Below, piece after piece: positions 28,111-36,121 of a stretch of DNA of 64,000 nt. Made by a program: the position numbers and the translations under genes. Numbering within the stretch: the first letter of the stretch is position 1; each line of letters begins with the position of its first letter. The notes under the pieces are model-generated. The model saw only the letters and a program-made list of their open reading frames with translations, searched no databases and was not told where the DNA came from. This DNA is from Leptodesmis sichuanensis A121 (lineage in GTDB: Bacteria; Cyanobacteriota; Cyanobacteriia; Leptolyngbyales; Leptolyngbyaceae), in assembly GCF_021379005.1 (NCBI RefSeq), contig NZ_CP075171.1:310001-374000 (forward strand). The letters run 5' to 3'.

Positions 28111-28669
28111 CCTCAGCTGCCTCCATGAAAAGCTCGTATTGTTTGATCCCAACTGAACTTGCTTCTATTAGAAGTGCATACTGTTTGACTTCAACCGCAC
28201 CTGCTTCCATCAAAAGCTGATCGCAGGCATCTAAGGTATTGCCAGTTGAGCAAATATCATCTAAGAGAATAACGGTTTGCCCTTGTATAAGAGAACGATT
28301 GACAACTTTAATGCTGTTGAGATGCTTGGTGATACCCCGCTCCCCTCTCATGTGGTTTGGCTTGACACTAGTTGCTCGAATCAGGCAAGAAGTTGCATCA
28401 ATCCGTCCACAACCAGGTTTCGATAGCATCTTTGCCAGCCGCACAATACCGGAGTCAGTTTTGCCTGCTGTGCTGGACGGTACAGATACAATGGGAAGCC
28501 CTTTTTCCAAGCGAGGATGCAATAGCCCGAAAAAAAATTCGAGTGTCGAAGGGTCTGCGTAGTTCTTCAGCCTTAGAACCATTCGACTAAAATCATCAAG
28601 GATACCCTCCTCATTTATCTTAGCAAGTGCCAAAGCAAAACATTTTTCTTGATCCGTAACGGCGTTCAT
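28100..28669 (-). CDS. Phosphoribosyltransferase-fold protein
   Basis: A 189-residue protein with the type I PRTase PRPP-binding loop TVILLDDICSTGNTLDAC (about 132-149), as in ComF-like and orphan PRTases, and a possible pyrophosphate loop in VPSSTAGKTDSG. The C-terminus has a small internal repeat (VKQYALLIEASSVGIKQYELFMEAA). It starts 10 bases after the stop of the first precursor-like gene, so the genes form one transcript. In this setting it may modify the peptides or a nucleotide cofactor, or take part in a DNA/RNA-related step; I cannot decide. Confidence 0.82.
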   Translation of the reverse strand: MNAVTDQEKCFALALAKINEEGILDDFSRMVLRLKNYADPSTLEFFFGLLHPRLEKGLPIVSVPSSTAGKTDSGIVRLAKMLSKPGCGRIDATSCLIRATSVKPNHMRGERGITKHLNSIKVVNRSLIQGQTVILLDDICSTGNTLDACDQLLMEAGAVEVKQYALLIEASSVGIKQYELFMEAAEDEK

Positions 28670-28679
28670 TAGTTCAGTC

Positions 28680-28919
28680 TCAACAAGGCGAACAACGGAA
28701 ACAATTCCCTGTAAACCAGTTGCAAAAATCAGCTATATAGGTGAAAGTGTCGCTTGCACTTTCCGGAGTAGTAGTGCTTTTGATTAGCGGTTCTCCCGAA
28801 TCTTCAATCCTTTTAGCCGCAGCTTCCATTCGTTCAGCTTCTGCCTTCAGTGCTTCTGCAAAGCTTTTCAGGTACTCGGGATTGTTGAGGTCTTCCATGT
28901 TGGCTTTTAGATCACGCAT
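28680..28919 (-). CDS. RiPP-precursor-like peptide 1
   Basis: A 79-residue peptide: a charged, helical leader-like part (MRDLKANMEDLNNPEYLKSF, then EALKAEAERMEAAAKRIE), a Thr/Ser-rich linker (STTTPESASDTFT) and the C-terminus CNWFTGNCFRCSPC with four Cys. The paralogue at 29079 has the same last 14 residues while the linker in front differs. Fixed core and variable linker beside a radical SAM/SPASM gene are the marks of a ribosomally made, modified peptide. I do not know a named family with this core. Confidence 0.75.
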   Translation of the reverse strand: MRDLKANMEDLNNPEYLKSFAEALKAEAERMEAAAKRIEDSGEPLIKSTTTPESASDTFTYIADFCNWFTGNCFRCSPC

Positions 28920-28983
28920 ATCATTTGCCCTATCTAATGAGTGAAAAAATCACAGATTGGCTATCTTTTGAGTTTTAATAGGT

Positions 28984-29069
28984 GGGGGAAAAGTTGTATT
29001 CCTCCTTGTTCTTTTCCCCCTATCCTTAGAACAGTTATAGGTTAATACTCTCCCAACAAAGAGAGTATT
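28984..29069. promoter_or_regulatory. Two hairpins between the precursor genes
   Basis: GGGGGAAAAG (28984-28993) pairs with CTTTTCCCCC (29021-29030), and AATACTCTC (29044-29052) with GAGAGTATT (29061-29069). No T-run follows on the minus strand, so simple termination is unlikely; attenuation or RNA processing that sets the ratio of the two peptides is possible. Confidence 0.5.
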
Positions 29070-29078
29070 ATTTCACCT

Positions 29079-29327
29079 TTAACAAGGCGAACAACGGAAA
29101 CAATTCCCTGTAAACCAGTTGCAATATTCAGCTTCAGGAGTGAAAGTATTGCTTGCACTTTCTGGAGTGGTGCTGCTTTTAATTAGAGCCTCTCCCGATT
29201 CTTCAACCCTCTTAGCTGCAGCTTCCATCCGTTCAGCTTCTGCCTTCAGTGCTTCTGCAAAACTCCTCAGATAATTGGGATTGTTGAGATCTTCAGTGTT
29301 GGCTTTTAGGTCACGCATACTAGGCAT
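29079..29327 (-). CDS. RiPP-precursor-like peptide 2
   Basis: An 82-residue paralogue of the peptide at 28680. The first ATG (29327) has AGAGG eight bases upstream and is preferred; the second (29318) aligns with the start of peptide 1. The leader is nearly the same (DLNNPNYLRSFAEALKAEAE), the linker differs (NTFTPEAEY), and the 14-residue end CNWFTGNCFRCSPC is the same. It is the first small gene downstream of the radical SAM gene, 141 bases after its stop. Confidence 0.75.
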   Translation of the reverse strand: MPSMRDLKANTEDLNNPNYLRSFAEALKAEAERMEAAAKRVEESGEALIKSSTTPESASNTFTPEAEYCNWFTGNCFRCSPC

Positions 29328-29468
29328 ATCATCTACCTCTCTTTTTTGACGTAATTTTCAATGTGACAATTGATAAATTGAGGCATTGTCAGCAGAACCT
29401 TTTAAGAAGAGTCTGATTTGCCTCATTTGTGATAAGGTGGGTTCCCTTCCTCCAAAATTGCTTTCATA

Positions 29469-29571
29469 TCAATATGGCCCTCCGCAATCTGGGTCTTTAT
29501 TAAAAGGGTTGCCTGTCTCAATCAGCGACTTAACGTAGCATCCAGTCCGGCAAACATATAACTTGGCGCAT
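29469..29571 (-). pseudogene. Radical SAM/SPASM protein, 3' fragment
   Basis: C-terminal end of the SPASM domain separated from the rest by element D. After removal of the IS and one duplication the frame reads CQQCAKLYVCRTGCYVKSL and ends NKDPDCGGPY. The Cys spacing (CxxCx5CxxxC and a final Cys) is that of SPASM auxiliary iron-sulphur cluster ligands. This recovers the true end of the protein. Confidence 0.88.
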
Positions 29572-29599
29572 GGGTGCATGTCACCTTCTTGAGAGGAAA

Positions 29600-30442
29600 T
29601 TAGAGCAGGTTGTTGAGGTAAGCACAGCGGTGGGCTAACACGTTCGGCACATGCTCTGCTTTCCAACGTGCTCCCGAAATTTGTAAGCGACGGTCAATCT
29701 GTTTGACCGTTGATTCCACAGCCCCTGAACCAATCGAGCAGATGCCTTCGCTCTGGTAATACTCGTAGTTAACGATACGGTGCCGATGCTTGTGCAAATA
29801 CTGACAGAAGCACTGCGCTTGATGCAGTTGGCAGTCTTCAAACAACGTCAGTGTTTCATCCACCTTGCCCTGCCACAAGCGTCGCCGAGCGTCTGCTAAA
29901 CGGTTCAACGACCCTCCAACCTTCTCCAAGTTCTCCATCAAATGAAACCAATCGAGAATCTCTCGTCGTTCCACTGCATCAGTCAGTTGAGCAAACAAAT
30001 TCCAAATGCCATCATGACCATCGCCCAAGCAGACCAGACAAACCGCCAGCAGTTGATGGTTGAACCATGCGAGCAAGGCTGCATTGTCGTCAAACCAAGC
30101 CGCACAACCCCCCATTGGAGCCAGATGAACCGCTTTATACTGCTTCCACAAGGGGTTTTGACCCGGCTCCACGACCAATCGCACCGTTCCGCCATCGATG
30201 CTGGCTTCTGCGACTGGGTCATCCACTGTGGGGGGAGCAAACGTTTGGCGTTGGACTAACCGTTGCTGTGTTTTTGCACTCACGGTTACCCCAGTGAACA
30301 GTTCAACATCTTGAGCCGCATGTTGATAGGAGACATTGGCACTCACCCGCAAACAACACCGCTCCAGCATTGGACTCAACTGGCTACCGGCTTTCACGTC
30401 CAATCGTTGAGCTTGTTCGCTCGTCACGCTTAAGCGTCCCAA
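29600..30442 (-). CDS. ISKra4-family transposase, catalytic frame (element D)
   Basis: 280 residues with CLGDGHDGIWNLFAQLT, RREILDWFHLMENLEKVGGS and IGSGAVESTVKQIDRRLQISG. It overlaps the N-terminal frame by 13 bases. An AAAA run just before the overlap (reading CTC AAA AGT in the new frame) is a plausible site for a -1 shift that joins them. Intact, so the element may be active. Confidence 0.9.
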   Translation of the reverse strand: MGRLSVTSEQAQRLDVKAGSQLSPMLERCCLRVSANVSYQHAAQDVELFTGVTVSAKTQQRLVQRQTFAPPTVDDPVAEASIDGGTVRLVVEPGQNPLWKQYKAVHLAPMGGCAAWFDDNAALLAWFNHQLLAVCLVCLGDGHDGIWNLFAQLTDAVERREILDWFHLMENLEKVGGSLNRLADARRRLWQGKVDETLTLFEDCQLHQAQCFCQYLHKHRHRIVNYEYYQSEGICSIGSGAVESTVKQIDRRLQISGARWKAEHVPNVLAHRCAYLNNLL

Positions 30443-30681
30443 GATACTTTTGAGCGTTCGCTGATACCCGTCAGTTGTGCCAGTCGCTGCTGCAATAAAA
30501 AAACTCCCAGTTGCGGCAATACGCTCTGTTGGGCGTGGGTTCGGATGGCTTGCTCGATGCCTTCAAGGGTTTGCAGTTGTTCAGCCGGTGTGTTGCGATA
30601 CAAAATGCTGGCAATCGTATCAACACACTGCTGCAGTTGGGCTTGGTCTTCAGGAGTCATGGCTATGGCAGATAGATGCAC
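30430..30681 (-). CDS. ISKra4-family transposase, N-terminal frame (element D)
   Basis: 83 residues, helical (MTPEDQAQLQQCVDTIASIL from the internal ATG at 30660). Ends in KVSWDA just past the AAAA run described for the catalytic frame. Confidence 0.8.
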   Translation of the reverse strand: MHLSAIAMTPEDQAQLQQCVDTIASILYRNTPAEQLQTLEGIEQAIRTHAQQSVLPQLGVFLLQQRLAQLTGISERSKVSWDA

Positions 30682-30726
30682 GTCTTCTCCAGCCTAATTT
30701 TTCTACCAAGAAGGTGACACGCACCC

Positions 30727-31077
30727 TTGGCGCATTGCTGGCAGATTGGATCGATTACGAGAGAATCCACAGCCTTAACGCGCAACTTATAGAAGTCCTC
30801 TCCCTCCCAAATATTCCTTAAGGACTGCTTGAATGTGTCACCATAGATGAAATCTTCCTCACTAACAAGCTTGTCGCAAATATTTACTTCGCCTTTAGCA
30901 GTGATAGACATTCCGTTATACAGCCCCCCACAAGGGACAAAACCGGTGTGGTGCTTTTCCTTGGGATCTTTAGGAGGCCAAATTTCACATTTTTCCTTGT
31001 ACTCTTGTCGCTTTTGCAAAACAATTTTACGAAGATCAACTAGGTCTTTATACTTGACTTGAGGATTAAGTTTAGTC
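30727..31077 (-). pseudogene. Radical SAM/SPASM protein, middle fragment
   Basis: Between the two IS elements. The frame reads KLNPQVKYKDLVDLRKIVLQ and on to CEIWPPKDPKEKHHTGFVPCGGLYNG and EVNICDKL, the start of the SPASM domain, then DFYKLRVKAVDSLVIDPICQQC. The frame is continuous with both the 5' and the 3' fragment once each IS and one copy of its 9-bp duplication are removed. Confidence 0.88.
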
Positions 31078-31101
31078 GAGTGCATCCCAGTTTTGTAAGA
31101 C

Positions 31102-31929
31102 TCATTTTGAGAATTGCCCATTAAGGTAAGCACAGCGTTGCTTCAGCACCTGTGGTACGTTACCCTTTTCCCACTGCGCCCCCGATATCTTGACGCGCCG
31201 CCCGACTTGTTTGACCGTTGATTCAATTGCACCAGAACCAATGGAAATGCCTTCGGCTTGATAATAGCCATAGTTGACAATCCGCTGTCGATGCTTGTTG
31301 AGATAGGCAATGAAAGTCGCAACCCGCTCGTGTTGCCAATCCTCAAACTGGATGATCGCTCCCTCGACATCGCCCTGCCACAAGCAGGCTTCCACCACCG
31401 CTAAACGTTGCTGGGAACCACCCACCTTGCCCAAATTCTCGATGAGGTGATACCAATCCAAAATCTCCCGTCTTTGGGTCGTGGTGCCGATCTGGGCATA
31501 AATATTCCAGATCCCATCGTGCCCATCTCCTAAGCAAGTGAGCGGGTCAGACAAGGGTTGAGGGTTGACCCAGTTAACCAATTGCTCGTTATCCTGGAAA
31601 AAAGCAGCCACACAGCACTCGTGCAGATTCACCCCCTTGTAATCTCGCCATTCACTCGGTTGTCCTTGAGGGGTTCGCAATCGTACTTTGCCGCCGTCTA
31701 CACTCATCTCCTCAACCACTCCTGCCACTTGCGGTAACTCGAAGGTTTGACGATGGACTAATCGTTGTTGAGTGCTGTGAGTAACCTTCACCCCAGTCAA
31801 CACTTCGATGTCTTCTGCCGCTCGCTCATACGACTCGTTGGCACTGAGCAACAAACAACACTGCTCCAGGTAAGGACTCCAGCGTGTGTAGGCTTTCACC
31901 TCCAGAATTTGTGCCTGTTTCTCGCTCAA
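31102..31929 (-). CDS. ISKra4-family transposase, catalytic frame (copy 2)
   Basis: 275 residues with CLGDGHDGIWNIYAQIG, RREILDWYHLIENLGKVGGS and IGSGAIESTVKQVGRRVKISG; the conserved acidic residues are present. The TTG start overlaps the stop of the N-terminal frame (TTGA). Unlike copy 1 it has no deletion. Confidence 0.93.
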   Translation of the reverse strand: MSEKQAQILEVKAYTRWSPYLEQCCLLLSANESYERAAEDIEVLTGVKVTHSTQQRLVHRQTFELPQVAGVVEEMSVDGGKVRLRTPQGQPSEWRDYKGVNLHECCVAAFFQDNEQLVNWVNPQPLSDPLTCLGDGHDGIWNIYAQIGTTTQRREILDWYHLIENLGKVGGSQQRLAVVEACLWQGDVEGAIIQFEDWQHERVATFIAYLNKHRQRIVNYGYYQAEGISIGSGAIESTVKQVGRRVKISGAQWEKGNVPQVLKQRCAYLNGQFSK

Positions 31930-32162
31930 GTGCAGTCGTCCGACGATACTGTCGAGGCTGCGCTTTCGTCCACTTGTGGTGCCGCTGCTTGTTGCAATAA
32001 AAAATCCCCGAGTTCTGGACCGACGTGTTCCAGCAGATGCCCTCTTACTGCTACCTCAATCCCTGCTAATGTTTTTACTTGCTCCGGGTCGGTTTCCTCG
32101 TACAGCAGAGCGGCAAGGGCACGAGCATGGGCTTGAATTTGGGCTTTTTTCTCAGCGTCCAT
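31926..32162 (-). CDS. ISKra4-family transposase, N-terminal frame (copy 2)
   Basis: 78 residues, the same as in copy 1. Helical (QAHARALAALLYEETDPEQV). Probably fused to the catalytic half by a -1 frameshift. Confidence 0.82.
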   Translation of the reverse strand: MDAEKKAQIQAHARALAALLYEETDPEQVKTLAGIEVAVRGHLLEHVGPELGDFLLQQAAAPQVDESAASTVSSDDCT

Positions 32163-32259
32163 TGGAGTTATCGGCTAAAGGTGGAATGCTCAAAGTTTAG
32201 CGTTGTCTCCCAAACATAGCCCTAAGCACTTATACTCATCGCAAATGTGGGATGCACTC

Positions 32260-33275
32260 AGTTTAGTCGCACAGGAATTGCGATCGCCTGGTTCCATATA
32301 AGTAATTGCGAGTTCATGAACTCCTATCCCTACAATAAAGTCGATAAATTCTGGTATGACTTCATAGTTAGAAGTTGTCAGGACACATTTGACAAGAGTG
32401 TGAAGTCCGACATCTACAGAATTCTGGATCGCTGTAATAACTCGATCAAAGGTATTGTGAGTCTGCGTTATTTTATGGTGTAGATCTGGGGAAGGTGCAT
32501 CTAAGCTGAAGGTGATTTCTGGAAGTCCCGCAGCAGCAAGTGTTTCAAGTTGCTGACGAGTAATAACAGAGCCATTAGTCGTCAGTACTGGAATCATATT
32601 TAGCTCAAGGATTTTGAGAATAACATCCATCCATCCTTTGAAAAGAGCAGGCTCTCCTCCCGTGATAAGAACAAATATAGTTCCGAACTCGGCTGCCTCC
32701 TCTAAAAGGGATAGAACTTTGGGCAAATCTAAAAATTTAGTGGTTTCCTTTGGAGATCCATCTACACCTATCGGTGTTGTATAGCAATATTCACACCTAA
32801 AATTACAGTGTTGTGTGACGCTGATGGATATCTGTATCGGAATTGGGAAACACTCGCCACTTAAAGGATCTGCGACAATTCTTTGATAAACAGATTCATC
32901 ATTGATCTTATAAATGAAGTCTTTAGGATTATAGCGATGAAGTGGAAACTCAAAAGGCTCAGAACGAAAGTCTAGATACTTACTAAACTTCTTAACACAG
33001 GCATCTGTCATTTCTAAGCCATCTTCAACCGGTTTGTTGTAAATGTAAGCCCACACCTCACCTATCTGATTCTGGGAAAACCTTCCATCAAATAGCGCAA
33101 GCATGACTGCCTCTGATGGGTGGATGGGAAGCCAACTTTGTTTAGAGGGTGAGTCTACAATGCAAAAGTTTTTATATTTGCGTAGTTCGCTTTTTGGCTT
33201 AAGTATAGGATAGATAGAATTCACCGGACATGTCTGAAACGTCGAAGCAGTTCTCTCAATTGTTACACTGGCCAT
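32260..33275 (-). pseudogene. Radical SAM/SPASM peptide maturase, 5' fragment
   Basis: About 339 codons from ATG 33275. Residues 20-100 resemble a PqqD-like RiPP recognition element (SWLPIHPSEAVMLALFDGRF). The radical SAM core starts near 145 with the cluster motif C157-x3-C161-x2-C164 (TQHCNFRCEYCYTT), then ITGGEPALFKGW and ITFSLDAPSPDLHHK. It is cut at NSCATKL. Joined fragments (1016 + 342 + 94 bases) give 1452 bases, exactly 484 codons. An intact enzyme would use SAM and iron-sulphur clusters to modify a peptide, most likely the two Cys-rich peptides downstream. The current fragment lacks the SPASM domain and is probably inactive. Confidence 0.9.
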
Positions 33276-33424
33276 TTCCTAACCTCCTATATCTTCAACC
33301 CTTTAGTAAACTCAGCCACTCAGTTTTCGGTCTTAGAGGTATCACAAATCTTTTTTCTCCTCGATTATGTCACCGAGAGCAGGTATAAATTCTTAGATGA
33401 AACAAATTGAGATAAGTAACAACT

Positions 33425-33456
33425 TTTATTTATTTATTTATTTATTTATTTATTTC
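33425..33456. repeat. TTTA microsatellite
   Basis: About eight TTTA units in the 200-base region upstream of the radical SAM gene, a place where length change could affect its promoter. The rest of 33276-33476 shows no gene. Confidence 0.8.
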
Positions 33457-33503
33457 TATTTGTTTAGAAGTATCTAGGGGTTTGCAATTAAATAATATCC
33501 CAA

Positions 33504-34232
33504 TCAATCGGGGAGAATAGTAATATCCCATTTGGGCAGAGCTTCAGACCGTTGCCAGAAAGGGAGATAATCTGCTAGCTCCTCAGCCAATACCTTGACC
33601 CCTTTTTCATAAATGCCTTCAACCAGATAAACGACTGGATTCATTGCTTTCCAGGTCATGTGACTGGCCCATTGAACTGCCGCTTCTACCGAATCCAAGA
33701 TGGCTCCATTCCAATACTGCTCAAGCGCTGCCCAGCATCGTTCAATGGCATTGTATTTACTGTGATAAGGCGGGTAGTAAATCAATCGAATCGGGAGCAT
33801 GATCGTTTGGGCGAGTTCAACCATGCGTTTGATGAACTGAGTGCGATCACTGCGAGTGGCGGGTCCTCCATCTAAATTGATCACCCATTCCTCAATCTCC
33901 GGGTAATGGTCTTGATTGTCCTGCCACCACCACTCCAAACAATCGGCTATAAAATCGCTGGTTTCAGCCGATTGACCGAAGTAAATCGACAACTCGTCGT
34001 TGTCGAGATTGAGAATGCCAAAAGGCACTAACACCGACTGCCACTCACTATCGTGGTCGTCGGCTTTTCTGGCTTCTAGAGTGCGATCCTTGCCATTACG
34101 CGATAGATTGCCGATCTTAACTTTGGCTTTGGTGTCAATCGAGAGCCTCAAGGACTTCGGATTGGCATCAGCCCGTTGATTCTCTTGAGCAACATTGTCA
34201 AAGATGGCATCGGTTTGAGCGATCTTCTTCAA
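33504..34232 (-). CDS. ISAzo13-family transposase, catalytic frame (copy B)
   Basis: 242 residues, unbroken in this copy: SIDTKAKVKIGNLSRNGKDR, INLDGGPATRSDRTQF and NAIERCWAALEQYWNG carry the probable catalytic acidic residues. Its start overlaps the end of the N-terminal frame by 35 bases. Confidence 0.9.
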   Translation of the reverse strand: MKKIAQTDAIFDNVAQENQRADANPKSLRLSIDTKAKVKIGNLSRNGKDRTLEARKADDHDSEWQSVLVPFGILNLDNDELSIYFGQSAETSDFIADCLEWWWQDNQDHYPEIEEWVINLDGGPATRSDRTQFIKRMVELAQTIMLPIRLIYYPPYHSKYNAIERCWAALEQYWNGAILDSVEAAVQWASHMTWKAMNPVVYLVEGIYEKGVKVLAEELADYLPFWQRSEALPKWDITILPD

Positions 34233-34698
34233 CGGTTTGACTTTTTGTGTTTTTTAGGCGATATCCCATGCGATTGAGAATTGCCCCAATGGTCTGACGC
34301 GAAGGCAGTTGTTCCTCGTCGTAGCCCTTCTGCTCACTTAAGGCATCTCGGACGGCTTGGGCACTGATACGAGCATATAAGAAGGTCGATTGAAATTTCG
34401 GATCAGCTTGGGCTTGCCTGTCCACTAAACTGGCAATATCGGCTTCCAAATTGACCAACACCACTTCGCTTTTATGCCGCCCTCTAGCTCGATAGTTATC
34501 AACACAGGTGATTCCACTGCGGCGTTCATGCAGACCCAGTTGCACACTGGCGCGATTCCACCCTAAAACCGTTTCCGTTTTCCGGGCTGAACCGTCAAAA
34601 TAGTCCTCTGCAACTTTTGCGATAAAATCTCGCTTACGGTGTCCAGTCAGCTTTCGAGCAGCATCTTTCAGGCTTGCTTTAATCTTGTCGTCGAGCAT
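34198..34698 (-). CDS. ISAzo13-family transposase, N-terminal frame (copy B)
   Basis: 166 residues; same as copy A up to an A run of six (seven in copy A), after which it reads NTKSQTVEEDRSNRC and stops. The two copies differ in run length and both fail to read straight through, so slippage on the A run is a plausible way to make the full transposase. Confidence 0.8.
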   Translation of the reverse strand: MLDDKIKASLKDAARKLTGHRKRDFIAKVAEDYFDGSARKTETVLGWNRASVQLGLHERRSGITCVDNYRARGRHKSEVVLVNLEADIASLVDRQAQADPKFQSTFLYARISAQAVRDALSEQKGYDEEQLPSRQTIGAILNRMGYRLKNTKSQTVEEDRSNRCHL

Positions 34699-34892
34699 GG
34701 TAAGGAGAGTGTTGTTCTAGAGATTCTCAGCCAGGAGAGGGATATTTCCGCTCTGCTCCCGCTAAAATGACTGGTATTTTATTTATTTGCAAGCTCCCTA
34801 TTTGTTTTGCTTCCAATTCACAATACGTCCTTGTAGCTCTCGAAGAGATACGCACGATAGAAAGAGCGTGGAATTAGATGGTGCTGAAAACC

Positions 34893-34978
34893 AGCTACCC
34901 CTTGCGTGCAGTCATGTAAATTGTCAACCTCTGTCTTCGTTTCAATGTTATCTGCCGCCGGTGACGTTCGCCGTTAGC
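34893..34978 (+). other. attC site 12, degenerate left half
   Basis: The right half (CTGCCGCCGGTGACGTTCGCCGTTAGC, box 34973-34978) is good. The left box reads GCTACC in place of GCTAAC, and the left arm is altered (CCCCTTGCGTGCAG). Probably a decayed attC ending the cassette into which the island and copy B of the ISAzo13 element came. 86 bp. Confidence 0.6.
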
Positions 34979-35115
34979 TGGCTCCGCACAAAGTCGTTGC
35001 AAGCCTCGTTGAAAATTGTCGATCAGGGCTAAAATACGTTTCTGGATAATCAGTGGGTAGACAACCCCAGTCGCCAGAACCTTAAAATTAAAGGTAAGTG
35101 CGTGAGGGCAACCCG

Positions 35116-35367
35116 ATGCAAATTACCCTGAATCTACCTGATAGCCTCAGCCAAACTGAAACCTTCAACCAGAGCGACTGGCTCCGGGAGATTGCTATTG
35201 CTCTGTTTCAGCAAGAGCGGATTTCCCTCAGCCGCGCCAGCAAGATTGCCGGGATGGAAATCATGGACTTTCAGAAGCTGCTGGCCGATCGCGGCATTTG
35301 CGTTCACTATGATGTGGAGGATCTTGAGCAAGATGTTCAGCACCTGCGCGATCGGGGTTGGCTATGA
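35116..35367 (+). CDS. UPF0175 family antitoxin
   Basis: An 83-residue protein (MQITLNLPDSLSQTETFNQS) with REIAIALFQQERISLSRASKIAGMEIMDFQKLL and the C-terminal ICVHYDVEDLEQDVQHLRDRGWL. It is a close paralogue of the gene at 45776; the C-terminal 30 residues are the same. ATG 35116 is chosen by alignment with the other two family members. It overlaps the toxin by four bases (ATGA). Confidence 0.92.
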   Translation: MQITLNLPDSLSQTETFNQSDWLREIAIALFQQERISLSRASKIAGMEIMDFQKLLADRGICVHYDVEDLEQDVQHLRDRGWL

Positions 35368-35852
35368 TCGTCGTCAGCGACACCTCCGCCCTCTCCAATC
35401 TCGCCATTGTCGATCATCTCCGATTACTAGAAGCTATTTACCAAACCGTGATTATCCCCGACGTTGTTGCCAGAGAACTAGCAGCCGCCAGCAATCCAAC
35501 GATTTCAGCCATTCTTCAACTGGGCTGGATTCAAACCCAACCCCTCACAAACTCCGAACTCGCCGACCAGCTTCAACAAGATCGAGGACTGGATGCCGGA
35601 GAAGCCAATGCTATTGCACTAGCCCTTGAGCTGCAAGCCGATGACCTGCTCATTGATGAACGCCTGGGACGGAAAGAAGCCCTTCGGTTAGGGCTGTCTA
35701 TCATTGGTATTCTGGGCATTTTGCTCGTTGCCAAACAAAGAAGTCTCATCCCACAGGTTCAACCTGTTATGGATGCCTTGATCAACCAGGCTGGTTTTCG
35801 CGTCAGCACTCAGCTATATCAGCGTATCCTAGCCCTTGCCCAAGAGCCTTAG
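35364..35852 (+). CDS. DUF3368 PIN-like toxin
   Basis: 162 residues: MIVVSDTSALSNLAIVDHL, DRGLDAGEANAIALALE, DDLLIDERLGRKEALRLGLSI, which are the three acidic sites of the PIN fold. Very close to the protein at 46012 and more distant from that at 23694. With the UPF0175 gene it forms a stand-alone two-gene cassette, showing that the module that also ends the two NACHT operons is mobile by itself. Confidence 0.93.
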   Translation: MIVVSDTSALSNLAIVDHLRLLEAIYQTVIIPDVVARELAAASNPTISAILQLGWIQTQPLTNSELADQLQQDRGLDAGEANAIALALELQADDLLIDERLGRKEALRLGLSIIGILGILLVAKQRSLIPQVQPVMDALINQAGFRVSTQLYQRILALAQEP

Positions 35853-35893
35853 CATTAGTAAAGGATAAGCCGAGATGTCTGTGAAGAAAGCCA

Positions 35894-35977
35894 GCTAACC
35901 CTGCGTGGCAGCGGACGGTCGAGATCTAATGGAGTTGAGTTCAAGATGGTCTGCCGCCGCTGCACTTTACCGTTAGC
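35894..35977 (+). other. attC site 13
   Basis: GCTAAC at 35894 and GTTAGC at 35972-35977, with arms CTGCGTGGCAGCGG and CCGCTGCACTTTAC. 84 bp. Confidence 0.88.
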
Positions 35978-36121
35978 TGGCTTCGTTTTTGGGTTAGGGT
36001 TGCACATCTAGATTGTTTGTAAGATACACAGCTTGAGAGATCGCAGGGCTACACATCTTAAGTAGCGGTTTATATTCGATACAGTAGCCCTTTTGTAAAT
36101 CAACGCGATGTGCGACTAAAA

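Larger units (their letters stand above)
29572..30726 (-). mobile_element. ISKra4-family element D (1155 bp)
   Basis: Ends GGGTGCATGTCACCTTCTTG (left) and GGGTGCGTGTCACCTTCTTG (right, inward). Perfect 9-bp target duplication TTGGCGCAT at 29563-29571 and 30727-30735. Two intact transposase frames. Inserted in the last 30 codons of the radical SAM gene. Confidence 0.95.
31078..32259 (-). mobile_element. ISKra4-family element, copy 2 (1182 bp)
   Basis: Ends GAGTGCATCCCA and TGGGATGCACTC; perfect 9-bp duplication AGTTTAGTC at 31069-31077 and 32260-32268. Same element as copy 1 and full-frame, so it could supply transposase to copy 1 and perhaps to the 139-bp MITE. Inserted about 339 codons into the radical SAM gene. 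Confidence 0.95.
33477..34798 (-). mobile_element. ISAzo13-family element, copy B (1322 bp)
   Basis: Inverted relative to copy A at 10642. Ends GGGGTTTGCAATTAAATAA and, inward from the right, GGGAGCTTGCAAATAAATAA; TA flanks both sides (33475-33476 and 34799-34800). It sits about 200 bases upstream of the radical SAM gene and reads toward it. Confidence 0.88.

Noticed and set aside
29469-29666. 65-codon frame as a separate Cys-rich peptide gene
   Set aside because: Its upstream half is IS sequence. The rest is the SPASM end of the interrupted radical SAM gene, which the 9-bp target duplications show exactly.
30663-31133. 156-codon frame as an independent SPASM protein
   Set aside because: Both ends of this frame are IS sequence; only 30727-31077 belongs to the split radical SAM gene.
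24278-34978. Prophage or conjugative island
   Set aside because: No capsid, tail, terminase, relaxase or plasmid genes were seen. The content is peptide-maturation genes and IS elements.
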